From JAOPZW01 sp963764585 (GTDB lineage: Bacteria; Actinomycetota; Thermoleophilia; Solirubrobacterales; Solirubrobacteraceae): a stretch of DNA of 64,000 nucleotides. This document shows, piece by piece, positions 27,516-34,917 of the stretch. Position numbers and translations under genes: made by a program. Position 1 is the first letter of the stretch, and each line of letters starts with the position of its first letter. The stretch spans positions 230,779 to 294,778 of the forward strand of contig CAVXTB010000016.1 in assembly GCA_963764585.1 (NCBI GenBank). The letters run 5' to 3'. Under the pieces are notes generated by a model. It worked only from the letters and a program-made list of their open reading frames with translations. It was not told the origin of the DNA and did no database searches.

Positions 27516-27530
27516 AGCACCGGCGGTGCT
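27516..27530 (+). terminator. Short hairpin after the AfsR-like gene
   Basis: AGCACC, GGC loop, GGTGCT: a 6-bp stem 25 bases after the stop. No T-run follows, so termination is only possible. Confidence 0.3.
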
Positions 27531-27537
27531 GCGACGT

Positions 27538-27567
27538 GGCGGCGGACACCGCGTAGTGTCCGCCGCC
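27538..27567 (+). promoter_or_regulatory. Perfect 12-bp inverted repeat just before the aminotransferase start
   Basis: GGCGGCGGACAC, six-base loop CGCGTA, GTGTCCGCCGCC. It ends seven bases before the ATG at 27575 and occupies the place of a ribosome site; no Shine-Dalgarno sequence is visible. It could be a terminator of the upstream gene, a protein operator or an RNA structure controlling translation. Confidence 0.7.
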
Positions 27568-27574
27568 AGTCGCC

Positions 27575-29002
27575 ATGAACGCCGACACGCAACCCGCTCC
27601 GGCCGTCGATGCCCTTGGCGTGGTCAGAGACGCCGTGGCGCGCGCGGACGAGAACCTGGCGCTCGCCGCTCGCCACCTGGATTCATCGCTGGTCGACGTG
27701 CTGCGGATCCTGCGCTTCGACGAGGACTACCGGTCGGCGCAGGGCTCGTATCTCTACGACGCCGCGGGTCGCGCCTATCTCGACTTCCACACCGGCGAGG
27801 GATTCGCGAGCCTGGGTCACAACCATCCCGACGTCCGCGACGTCCTGACGGCCACGCTCGGCGCAGACCTCGTCGATGGCGTGCAGCTGCACTTCTCGGC
27901 GCTTGCCGGCATGCTCGCCGAGGCGCTGTCGCAGCGCCTGCCGCCCGGGCTCGACGCCGCCTTCTTCGCGAGCACCGGCGCCGAGGCCGTGGACTCGGCG
28001 ATGAAGTTCGCGCGCGCAGCGACTGGGCGGCCGCGGCTGATCTCCTGCGACAGCAGCTTCCACGGGGTCACGCTCGGGCCGCTGTCGCTGGTCGGCGACG
28101 AGTTCTTCCAGGAGGGCTTCGGCCCGCTCCTGCCCGGCTGCGGGCGCGTCCCGTTCGGCGACCTCGCGCGCCTGGAGGCGGAGCTGCGCGCCAAGGACGT
28201 CGCCGCCTTCATCGTCGAGCCGATCCAGGGCCGCATGGTCACGCTTGCGCCCGGGGGCTATCTGCAAGCCGCGCAGGAGCTGTGCCGGCGCTACGGCACG
28301 CTGTTCGTCGTCGACGAGGTCCAGACCGGGCTCGGGCGCACCGGGACGTGGTTCGCGCTGGAGCACGCGGGCCTGGAGCCGGACTTCGTGCTCGTCGGAA
28401 AGGCGCTGAGCGGTGGCTACATGCCGGTCGCCGCGATGGTCACGCGCCGCGAGATCTACCAGCGGGCCGTCGGAACGCTCGAGCGCTCCTACGTCCATCA
28501 GTCGACGTTCGGCCGCAACCGCCTGTCCATGGCGGCCGGGCTGGCCACGCTGCGCATCATCGAGCGCGATGGCCTGGTCGAGCACGCAGGGCGGATGAGC
28601 ACCGTGCTGCTCGACGGCCTCGCCGAGCTGCAGCAGCGCTACGACATGATCAAGGAGGTGCGCGGCAGCGGGCTCATGATCGGGATCGAGCTGCAGCCGC
28701 CGAGCTCCCCGGTCGCGCGGCTGAGCTGCCGGCTGATCCGCGTGGCCAGCGAAGGGCTCTTCCCTCAGCTCGTGGTCATCCCGTTGCACCGCGACCACGG
28801 CGTGATCACGATGGCGGCCGGCAAGAACGACGTGATCAAGCTGCTGCCGCCGCTGACGCTCTCCGAGGACGAGGCGCGCAGCTTCCTCGACGCGCTCGAC
28901 GCGGTGCTCGCCGATTGCCAGGGCGCGACGAGCAAGAACTGGGCCGTCGTGCGCGACATCGCCACCGCGACGCTGCGTCGCCGAGCCACGCGCGTCCGGT
29001 GA
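27575..29002 (+). CDS. Class III (PLP-dependent) aminotransferase
   Basis: 475 residues. Class III signature elements are present: FFASTGAEAVDSAMKFARAATG (cofactor phosphate site), VVDEVQTGLGRTGTWFA with the PLP-contacting Asp, and the Schiff-base Lys in LVGKALSGGYMPVAAM. FHTGEGFASLGHNHPDV is the substrate-end motif. It transfers an amino group to an unknown keto or aldehyde acceptor. The stop overlaps the epimerase start (GTGA), so both enzymes are made together. No Shine-Dalgarno sequence precedes the ATG; a strong palindrome lies there instead. Confidence 0.88.
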   Translation: MNADTQPAPAVDALGVVRDAVARADENLALAARHLDSSLVDVLRILRFDEDYRSAQGSYLYDAAGRAYLDFHTGEGFASLGHNHPDVRDVLTATLGADLVDGVQLHFSALAGMLAEALSQRLPPGLDAAFFASTGAEAVDSAMKFARAATGRPRLISCDSSFHGVTLGPLSLVGDEFFQEGFGPLLPGCGRVPFGDLARLEAELRAKDVAAFIVEPIQGRMVTLAPGGYLQAAQELCRRYGTLFVVDEVQTGLGRTGTWFALEHAGLEPDFVLVGKALSGGYMPVAAMVTRREIYQRAVGTLERSYVHQSTFGRNRLSMAAGLATLRIIERDGLVEHAGRMSTVLLDGLAELQQRYDMIKEVRGSGLMIGIELQPPSSPVARLSCRLIRVASEGLFPQLVVIPLHRDHGVITMAAGKNDVIKLLPPLTLSEDEARSFLDALDAVLADCQGATSKNWAVVRDIATATLRRRATRVR

Positions 29003-30012
29003 TCCTGGTCACGGGCGCGACCGGGTTCATCGGCGGGCACCTGGCGCAGCGGCTGGTCCACGACGGCCATGGGGTGCGCTGCCTCGTGCGCGCGAGCAGC
29101 GACACGACGCTGATCGACGAGCTGGGCGTCGAGGTCGTCGTCGGCGACCTCACAAGCCCGCCTTCGCTCGCTGCGGCCGCGGACGGCTGCCGCTGCGTGC
29201 TGCACTGCGGCGCGCGAGTGTCGGACTGGGCCACGGTGAAGGAGATCGCGCGCGTCAACGTCGAGGGCACGCGCAACCTCCTCGACGCCTGTGTCAGCGC
29301 GTCGGTGCAGCGCTTCGTCCACTTCAGCAGCACCGACGTCTACGGCTATCCCGGTGGCGCGGCGATCGACGAAGCGCACGCCGCCACGCGCTTTCGCAAC
29401 TGGTACGCCCAGACGAAGCTGGCCGCCGAGGCCGAGGTCCGCCGCGCCGAGCAGGCGCACGCGCTCGACGCCGTCATCCTGCGCCCGGCGACCGTCTACG
29501 GGCCCCGCTCGACCGATGTCGTGGGCGAGATCGCGCGGGCGATCCGCGGCGGCCACATGATCCTGATCGATGGCGGTCGTGCGATGGCCGGCCTGTGCTT
29601 CGTCGACAACCTCGTCGACGCCGCGATCCTCGCACTCGGTCACGAGGCGGCGCGCGGCCAGGCCTTCAACGTCAGCGACGGCCTCGACGTCACGTGGAGG
29701 CAGTTCACCGACGACCTGGCCAAGGGCCTGGGCAGTGCGCGGGTCCGATGGCGCGTGCCCTATTGGCTGGCGAGCGCGGCCGGCTTCTCGCTCGAGCACG
29801 GCTACCGCCTGCTGCGCGGGACGACGGGTCTCGAGACACCGCCCCTGCTGTCGCGCCAAGCCGTCCACGTGATGGGCATCGATCAGGACTTCAGCAACCG
29901 CAAGGTGCGCGAGCTGCTCGGCTGGGAGCCGCGGATCGACTACGCGGCGGGCCTGGAGGCGACGCTCGGCTGGCTGCGAGCCGAGGCGCTCGAGCACGAG
30001 GACAGAAGCTGA
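28999..30012 (+). CDS. NAD-dependent epimerase / 3-beta-hydroxysteroid dehydrogenase-type SDR
   Basis: 337 residues from a GTG overlapping the aminotransferase stop. The Rossmann motif is TGATGFIGGHLA at the very N-terminus, and the extended-SDR active site is present as STDVYGY (Ser) and YAQTK (YxxxK). The middle (RPATVYGPRSTDVVGEIARAI) is that of the 3-beta-HSD/HpnA-like epimerases. Reaction probably oxidation or epimerisation of a hydroxyl on a lipid, sterol or sugar. The coupling to the aminotransferase implies a two-step amination: oxidise a hydroxyl, then transaminate the resulting carbonyl. That order is inference. Confidence 0.87.
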   Translation: MILVTGATGFIGGHLAQRLVHDGHGVRCLVRASSDTTLIDELGVEVVVGDLTSPPSLAAAADGCRCVLHCGARVSDWATVKEIARVNVEGTRNLLDACVSASVQRFVHFSSTDVYGYPGGAAIDEAHAATRFRNWYAQTKLAAEAEVRRAEQAHALDAVILRPATVYGPRSTDVVGEIARAIRGGHMILIDGGRAMAGLCFVDNLVDAAILALGHEAARGQAFNVSDGLDVTWRQFTDDLAKGLGSARVRWRVPYWLASAAGFSLEHGYRLLRGTTGLETPPLLSRQAVHVMGIDQDFSNRKVRELLGWEPRIDYAAGLEATLGWLRAEALEHEDRS

Positions 30013-30070
30013 CCTGAATCGGTCGTACGGTCTGGCGCGCGATCAAACCGACCCAAGGAGCGCCACGAAG

Positions 30071-30949
30071 ATGCTCGAGCGAGACGGCTACATCCCCGGT
30101 GTCCCGTGCTGGATCGACACCAGCCAGCCCGACCCGGAGGCCGCTGTTGCCTTCTACAGCGGCCTGTTCGGGTGGGAGCTCGAGGACGCGATGCCGCCCG
30201 ACTCGCCCGGCAGGTACTTCATCGCCCGGCTGCGCGGCGGCGACGTGGCCGCCATCGGGTCGCAGCCCGAGGGCGGGCCGCCGGCAGCGACCTGGAACAC
30301 GTACATCTGGGTCGACAGCGCCGACGACGCCGCCGCGAAGGTGCGCGACGCCGGCGGGCGCATCGTGACCGAGCCCTTCGACGTCATGGACGCGGGCCGG
30401 ATGGCGGTGTGCACGGATCCCGAAGGTGCCGCGTTCTGCCTCTGGCAGGCCAAGGCGCACAAGGGCGCGCGGATCGTCAACGAGCCGGGCTCGCTGAACT
30501 TCAACAGCCTCAACGCCTGGGACGTGGAAGGTGCGAAGTCCTTCTACGGCTCGGTGTTCGGGTGGCAGACGTTCGCGCTCGGGATGTGGACGCTGCCCGG
30601 CTACGGCGACTTCCTGGAGCGCAGCGATCCCGGGCTGCGCAAGCGGATGGCGGAGACCGGCGCTCCCGAGGGCTTCGAGGACGTGGTCGCGGCGCTCAGC
30701 CCGATCGCGGACGACACGCCCGACGTCCCCGCGCACTGGAGCGTGACCTTCGCGGTCGACGACGCCGACGCGATCGCCGATCGGGCCGCGGCGCTGGGCG
30801 GCACGGTGGTCGTCCCGCCCTTCGACGCCCCGTGGGTCAGGATGACGGTCATCACCGATCCGCAGGGCGCGACCTTCACCGCGAGCAAGTTCGTCCCCGA
30901 GAACAGGGACCTCGGCAGCGCGGCCGATTCGACGGTCGGCGCGGCGTAG
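30071..30949 (+). CDS. VOC family protein with two glyoxalase-fold domains
   Basis: 292 residues. Two tandem VOC domains: residues ~8-128 (GVPCWIDTSQPDPEAAVAFY) and ~140-280 (SLNFNSLNAWDVEGAKSFY), each with the paired beta-alpha-beta units and a C-terminal TDPEGAAFCLW or TDPQGATFTAS strand. AAGGAG precedes the ATG. Members include dioxygenases, glyoxalases and drug-binding proteins, and this one cannot be narrowed further. It follows the epimerase by 58 bases and converges on the NTF2-like gene (stops adjacent). Confidence 0.87.
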   Translation: MLERDGYIPGVPCWIDTSQPDPEAAVAFYSGLFGWELEDAMPPDSPGRYFIARLRGGDVAAIGSQPEGGPPAATWNTYIWVDSADDAAAKVRDAGGRIVTEPFDVMDAGRMAVCTDPEGAAFCLWQAKAHKGARIVNEPGSLNFNSLNAWDVEGAKSFYGSVFGWQTFALGMWTLPGYGDFLERSDPGLRKRMAETGAPEGFEDVVAALSPIADDTPDVPAHWSVTFAVDDADAIADRAAALGGTVVVPPFDAPWVRMTVITDPQGATFTASKFVPENRDLGSAADSTVGAA

Positions 30950-31795
30950 TCAGCGTCCGGCGGCCCGGCTCAGCGGCGGCTCGGCGTCGTCGTAGATGCG
31001 CGCGCTGGCGAGCCTGCCGTTGTCGCCGCGCACGTACACGGCGATGCCGGCCTCGGGCTGCATGTGCGTCCGGCCCCAGGCGACCACGTTGTACTCCAGC
31101 GCGCACGAGCGGCCGTCGTCCGTGACCGCGCAGTGCTCGAGCGGGATGCCGCCGCCGTTGGAGAAGAACGCCTCGTACAGCGCGCGCAGCTCGTCGGCGC
31201 CGCGGTGGACGTACGCGCCGCCGGCCGGCTCGCGCATGTAGCCGTCCGGCTCGAACGCCGCTACCGTCGCTTCGACGTCGCCGGCCGCGAGCGCGCGCTG
31301 GTACTCGCCGACGATGCCGGCCACGTGGAGGTCGGGGTCGGGCTGCAGCAGCGGCGGGCGCGTCGCGTGGCCGCCGGTCAGCGGCCAGGCGCTGAAGTAG
31401 AGGCGCAGCTCGACGATGCGGTCGTCCTCGCTGCGCTCGCCGGTGAGCGCCAGGGGAAGCGCGATGCGTCCGTCGTCGCCGTCGAGGTGAAGGACGACCT
31501 CCTCGACCCCGCGCCGAGGCGTGAAGATGAAGTTGACGTCCTCGACCGTGACGTTGCGGTCGGCCAGCCAGGCCTTCGTGTCGGTGACGAACCGGGCGAA
31601 GGCGCGGGCACCCTTGACGCGGCCGCGTACCGGGTCGTGCAGCTCCGGCTCCCCGGCGAACGATCCGACGAGCGCATCCATCTCCCCGGTCAGCAGCCCG
31701 TCGAAATAGGGCACCGCGGCGAGCCGCTCGCGCCGGCGCTTGGCCAGTATGTCCTCCAGAACCGGAGCGGAGAACAGCTCGGGTACCCAGGGCAC
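30950..31795 (-). CDS. Protein with two NTF2/SnoaL-like domains
   Basis: 281 residues from GTG. The first NTF2-like domain spans ~25-145 (YFDGLLTGEMDALVGSFAGEPELHDPVRG) and the second ~155-275 (YQRALAAGDVEATVAAFEPDGYMREPAGG). Both have the cone-shaped fold's pocket residues but no recognisable catalytic set. Probably a small-molecule binding or isomerase-type protein. Ribosome site weak. It starts 23 bases from the FMN reductase stop on the same strand and may be the last gene of that group. Confidence 0.75.
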   Translation of the reverse strand: MPWVPELFSAPVLEDILAKRRRERLAAVPYFDGLLTGEMDALVGSFAGEPELHDPVRGRVKGARAFARFVTDTKAWLADRNVTVEDVNFIFTPRRGVEEVVLHLDGDDGRIALPLALTGERSEDDRIVELRLYFSAWPLTGGHATRPPLLQPDPDLHVAGIVGEYQRALAAGDVEATVAAFEPDGYMREPAGGAYVHRGADELRALYEAFFSNGGGIPLEHCAVTDDGRSCALEYNVVAWGRTHMQPEAGIAVYVRGDNGRLASARIYDDAEPPLSRAAGR

Positions 31796-31818
31796 GCGAG
31801 AAGGATCCCATGGACGCC

Positions 31819-32388
31819 CTACGCCGCGGCGCGGCCGGCGAGCTCGGGCTCCGGCTGCGCATCGACGAGCGCGGCCACCACGTCACGCAGATCGGTGGCA
31901 AGCGCCGGATCGCGCAGCGCGCCCGACGGCAGGAACGCGTCGTGTGCGTCGCGGACGGCGAGCTCGGCGTCGATCACGCGCGCCCCGGCGAGGGCCAGCG
32001 ACTTGCGCAGCTGCGCCTGTGCCCAGACGGCGCCGAAGATCCCCGTGCTGGCGCCGATCACCGCGACGGGCTTGCCGCGCCAGGCGTTGAGGGGGAACGG
32101 GCGTGACGCCCAGTCGACCGCGTTCTTGAGGCCGCCGGGGATCGAGCCGTTGTACTCGGGCGTGGCGATCAGGACCGCGTCGGCCTCCGCGATGGTGCGG
32201 CGGAGGCGCGCGACCGCCGCGGGCGTCCGCTCGCCGTCGTCGTCCTCGTTGTAGGGCGGCAGCGCGACGATCCCGTCGAGCCACATGTGGCCCACGCCGC
32301 TCGGGAGCGCGTTCGCCGCCTCACGCAACAGGGCGGCGTTGAACGAGCCCTCGCGGAGCGAGCCCGAGACGAGCAGCACCCGCATCAC
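31819..32388 (-). CDS. NADPH-dependent FMN reductase family protein
   Basis: 189 residues. The flavodoxin-like FMN phosphate loop is GSLREGSFNAAL at residues 9-20, with ATPEYNGSIPGGLKNAVDW (the family's conserved flavin-contact segment) near residue 75. It would reduce FMN, quinones or related acceptors with NADPH. The GTG start overlaps the YceI stop by three to four bases; ATG directly after it is an alternative. In an operon with the YceI gene behind an ECF41-type promoter. Confidence 0.9.
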   Translation of the reverse strand: MMRVLLVSGSLREGSFNAALLREAANALPSGVGHMWLDGIVALPPYNEDDDGERTPAAVARLRRTIAEADAVLIATPEYNGSIPGGLKNAVDWASRPFPLNAWRGKPVAVIGASTGIFGAVWAQAQLRKSLALAGARVIDAELAVRDAHDAFLPSGALRDPALATDLRDVVAALVDAQPEPELAGRAAA

Positions 32389-32945
32389 CGCTCACCACCC
32401 TCGTCGTCGCGCATGAGCAGCAGATCGATGTCCACCTTCACATCCCAGCCGACCGCGTTGCCACCGCCCGGCAGCTCCATCTGCCATTCGAACCCGAACT
32501 CGCGGCGGTCGAAGCTCGTCTGGAGCTGCAGCCCCGCGACCTCGCCGAAGGCGGCCTGCTGCGGTGGTGAGTAGTGACCGCTGGCGCTGACCGGGCGCGT
32601 GACGCCCCGGATCGTGAGCTCGCCGTCGACCTCCGCCCGGCCGTCGGCGGCGAGGCGAATCGCGGTCGAGCGGAACGTGATCTCGGGATGGTGTTCGGTG
32701 TCGAAGAACTCCGGCCCGAGCACGTGCTCCCTCATCGCGGGCGGCTCGACCACGGAGATGGAGTCGACCCGCGCGGACCCTTCGAGCGTCAGCGCGTCGC
32801 CGTCACCGCGCAGCGTTGCCGCGACGTCCGTCAGCGCCCCCCTGTACCAGAAGACGCCTGAGTGGCGCACCGCGAACGCAAAGCTCGAGGGCTCCGGCCG
32901 GGCGCGGTAGGTGCCGGCGAAGGGCTGGGCTGCGACTGTCGACAT
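32385..32945 (-). CDS. YceI family lipid-binding protein
   Basis: 186 residues from an ATG with AGGAGGAT seven bases upstream. The YceI barrel motifs are present: YRARPEPSSFAFAVRH near the N-terminus, FFDTEHHPEITFRST near residue 80 and GELTIRGVTRPV. No signal peptide is seen, so this is the cytoplasmic form. YceI proteins bind isoprenoid lipids such as polyprenols. The promoter carries TGTCACA-N16-TGTC, so it is a likely SigJ target together with the FMN reductase. Confidence 0.9.
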   Translation of the reverse strand: MSTVAAQPFAGTYRARPEPSSFAFAVRHSGVFWYRGALTDVAATLRGDGDALTLEGSARVDSISVVEPPAMREHVLGPEFFDTEHHPEITFRSTAIRLAADGRAEVDGELTIRGVTRPVSASGHYSPPQQAAFGEVAGLQLQTSFDRREFGFEWQMELPGGGNAVGWDVKVDIDLLLMRDDEGGER

Positions 32946-32984
32946 GAGGATCCTCCTGGGTCGGTTTCGGCTGCTGCGAGGTCT

Positions 32985-33011
32985 GACAGCGCAGCCGGCC
33001 GCCCTGTGACA
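32985..33011 (-). promoter_or_regulatory. ECF41 (SigJ)-type promoter of the YceI / FMN reductase operon
   Basis: Minus strand: TGTCACA (33011-33005), 16 bases, TGTC (32988-32985), about 40 bases before the YceI ATG. It lies between the sigJ stop and the YceI start. Confidence 0.65.
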
Positions 33012-33013
33012 GC

Positions 33014-34006
33014 TCAGAGATGGCCGAGCTTGTCCGGGTTCCTCACGATGCGCACGGTCTGGATCCGGCCCTCGACGACATCCACCGTGAGGACGTCCCA
33101 GACTTGGACCTCCTCCTGCTGCTGGGTAGCGGGATCTCGGGCACCGGTCTCGAGCGCGGTGAACTTCAGGGGCTCGCCGGACTTCAGGAGCTCGAGCCCT
33201 TCCTCGACCGCCCGCCGCTCCGCCTCCCCGTACGGCGGCTGAGGCGGGCCCATCAGCAGGCGGCCGGGCTGGCCGTTGACCCGCACCATCCGGGTCTCGA
33301 ACTCGCCGTAGGCCCGGCGCGCCTGCGTCACGGTGGCCATGAACCGCGCGATGAGCGCGGCGCCGAAGATCGGCTCGGGCGACGCGATCGCCTTGCCGCC
33401 GCCGTCGGCGTACAGGACGGCGTCCTTGGCGAGCAGCTCCTCCAGGGCCTTCACGTCGCCGTCCTCGGCGGCTGCGAGGAACCGTTCGAGCAGAGCGTCG
33501 CGGGCCGCCTCGTCGGCGTCGAAGCGCGGGCGGCTGGCCTCGAGGTGCTTGCGCGCCCGCGTAACGAGCTGCCGCGCGTTCGCCTCGCTTCGCTCGACGA
33601 TGCCGGCGATCTCCGCGTACTCGTAGCCGAACACCTCGCGCAGCAGGTAGGCCGCGCGCTCGACCGGCGTCAGCCGCTCCAACAGGACGAGCATGGCCAG
33701 CGACAGCGAATCGGCAAGCTCGGCGCGCGCGGCCGGGCCGGGCGCCGGGTCCTCCAGCAGCGGCTCGGGCAGCCACGGCCCGACATACGACTCGCGACGG
33801 GCCCGCGCCGACTTGAGGACGTTGATCGAGAGCCGCGTCACCACTGTCGTCATCCAGGCGGCCGCCTCGTCGATCGGGCCTTCCTGGCGCGTCAGCCGCA
33901 GGAGCGCCTCTTGGGCCACGTCCTCGGCCTCCGAGACGCTGCCGAGCATCCGGTAGGCCACGCCGAAGCCGTGGCGTCGCAGCGCTTCGAGATCCATGTC
34001 GCCCAT
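33014..34006 (-). CDS. sigJ: ECF41 RNA polymerase sigma factor SigJ with fused SnoaL-like domain
   Basis: 330 residues. Region 2 (EAEDVAQEALLRLTRQ) and region 4 (YAEIAGIVERSEANARQLVTRARKHL) are followed by an NTF2/SnoaL-like domain from about residue 185. That domain holds the two motifs diagnostic of ECF41 factors, DGGGK and NPDKL at the very C-terminus. In this group the fused domain replaces an anti-sigma factor. The ATG at 34006 is chosen because AAGGGTGGTGAT precedes it. The gene carries its own TGTCACA-type promoter (autoregulation). Confidence 0.93.
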   Translation of the reverse strand: MGDMDLEALRRHGFGVAYRMLGSVSEAEDVAQEALLRLTRQEGPIDEAAAWMTTVVTRLSINVLKSARARRESYVGPWLPEPLLEDPAPGPAARAELADSLSLAMLVLLERLTPVERAAYLLREVFGYEYAEIAGIVERSEANARQLVTRARKHLEASRPRFDADEAARDALLERFLAAAEDGDVKALEELLAKDAVLYADGGGKAIASPEPIFGAALIARFMATVTQARRAYGEFETRMVRVNGQPGRLLMGPPQPPYGEAERRAVEEGLELLKSGEPLKFTALETGARDPATQQQEEVQVWDVLTVDVVEGRIQTVRIVRNPDKLGHL

Positions 34007-34018
34007 ATCACCACCCTT

Positions 34019-34045
34019 GACAACAGGGGGCGGCCGGCTGTGACA
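34019..34045 (-). promoter_or_regulatory. ECF41 (SigJ)-type promoter of sigJ
   Basis: Minus strand: TGTCACA (34045-34039), 16 bases, TGTC (34022-34019). The -10 lies only 13 bases from the ATG, so the transcript would have a very short leader. The adjacent CAGCCGGC also occurs after the -35 at 2.6 kb. Confidence 0.65.
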
Positions 34046-34101
34046 CCTGCGATGCGGAAAGACGAACCCGCGACCTCCGCCTACCGGGGGTCCGTACGGC
34101 T

Positions 34102-34530
34102 CTATACGGAGTCGCCTTGGCGCGCGGCGGTCCGCAGCATCGAAGGGGTTTGCCCGGTCTCGGCGCCGAAGACGCGTGGAACTGGGCGTAGCTGCCGAAG
34201 CCGGCTTCCAGGGCCGCGGCGAGTGCGGTCGTGTGTCGTCCATCGCCGTAGAGCAGCATGAGGCGCCGGAGGCGCTGCTGGTTGCGGAACCAGCTGATCG
34301 AGCGGCCGGTTTGCGCCCGAAAGAGGCGGCTCAGGTGCGCGGGGCTCAGCCGTACGAGGTCGGCCAGTGTGGTGAGGTCTCCGGCGCCGGGATCCGCGCG
34401 CAGGAGGCGGGCGACGGTCTCGACGGCGGGGTGGACGTCGGTGCCGATGACGATGTCGTCGCTGTCGAGGAACGCGCGCCACGCGAGGACGAGCAGGTAG
34501 GACAGCCCGGCATTGACATCGCCGAGATCT
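34102..34530 (-). pseudogene. AraC-family regulator fragment
   Basis: Reading right to left: VLAWRAFLDSDDIVIGTDVHPAV-like linker, then a clear AraC HTH (LVRLSPAHLSRLFRAQTGRS, LAAALEAGFGSYAQFH). After a frame change near 34180 the last helix continues as RVFGAETGQTPSMLRTAARQ. The N-terminal effector domain is missing because the sequence breaks at about 34520 into an unrelated fragment on the other strand. Truncated and frameshifted, so not functional. Confidence 0.65.
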
Positions 34531-34640
34531 CCGCCGGCTACCTCACAACCACCACCGATGACGTGCTGCGACTCGTCGACGCCGTCCGCGCCGCGGACCT
34601 CGAGCCCAAGCCCGAGATCGCGATCCAAGTCGGCGCCGGA
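34511..34640 (+). pseudogene. Internal fragment resembling a phosphosulfolactate synthase (ComA)-like enzyme
   Basis: About 43 codons (GIDIAEISAGYLTTTTDDVL, RLVDAVRAADLEPKPEIAIQ) look like the central strands of the TIM-barrel ComA family, where an (E/V)EIS.G segment is followed by a helix and ...PEVGIQ. It has no start, no stop and ends exactly where a tRNA-like 3' end begins. The family assignment is from memory of the motif and is tentative; that it is a gene fragment is more secure. Confidence 0.35.
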
Positions 34641-34680
34641 TCCGGTAGGGGGACTCGAACCCCCGACCTCCAGGGTGGAG
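34641..34680 (-). tRNA. 3' portion of a tRNA gene (no 5' half): possible integration scar
   Basis: On the minus strand the variable loop AGGTC, a perfect T-arm (GGGGG-TTCGAGT-CCCCC, 34664-34648) and a 7-base acceptor strand TACCGGA (34647-34641) are present. The matching 5' acceptor strand TCCGGTA, the D-arm and a proper anticodon loop are absent where they should lie (34690-34720). tRNA 3' ends are the usual attachment sites of integrases. The isoacceptor cannot be determined. Confidence 0.55.
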
Positions 34681-34684
34681 GTCT

Positions 34685-34915
34685 CCACCGGGTCGAGGGC
34701 GACAAGGCCATCGTCTCCATCGCGAACACCGGGCCGGTGATCCCGCACGAGCAGGTCCACCGCCTCTTCGAGCCCTTCCAGCGACTCGATCGCCCGCGTC
34801 GACGACCACCACGGCCTCGGACTGTCCATCGCGCGCGCCAGCGCCATCGCCCACGACGCCACGCGCACCGCGGACACGCGACGCAGGGTGACCTCTCGAT
34901 GGAGATCCACGTTCC
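34685..34915 (+). pseudogene. C-terminal fragment of a sensor histidine kinase
   Basis: ATPase-domain pieces occur in shifted frames: AIVSIANTGPVIPHEQVHRLFEPFQRL (G1 and F boxes) in one, then HGLGLSIARASAIAHDA (G2 box) in another, then a return to the first frame near SMEIHVPL. No N-box, dimerisation domain or start is present. It resembles the kinase at 40-41 kb in layout but is a separate relic. It lies directly beside the tRNA remnant. Confidence 0.6.
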
Positions 34916-34917
34916 GC

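Noticed and set aside
34641..34715. Complete tRNA gene on the minus strand
   Set aside because: Only the T-arm, variable loop and 3' acceptor strand fit. The 5' acceptor strand and D-arm are absent, and the anticodon-loop position lacks the invariant T.
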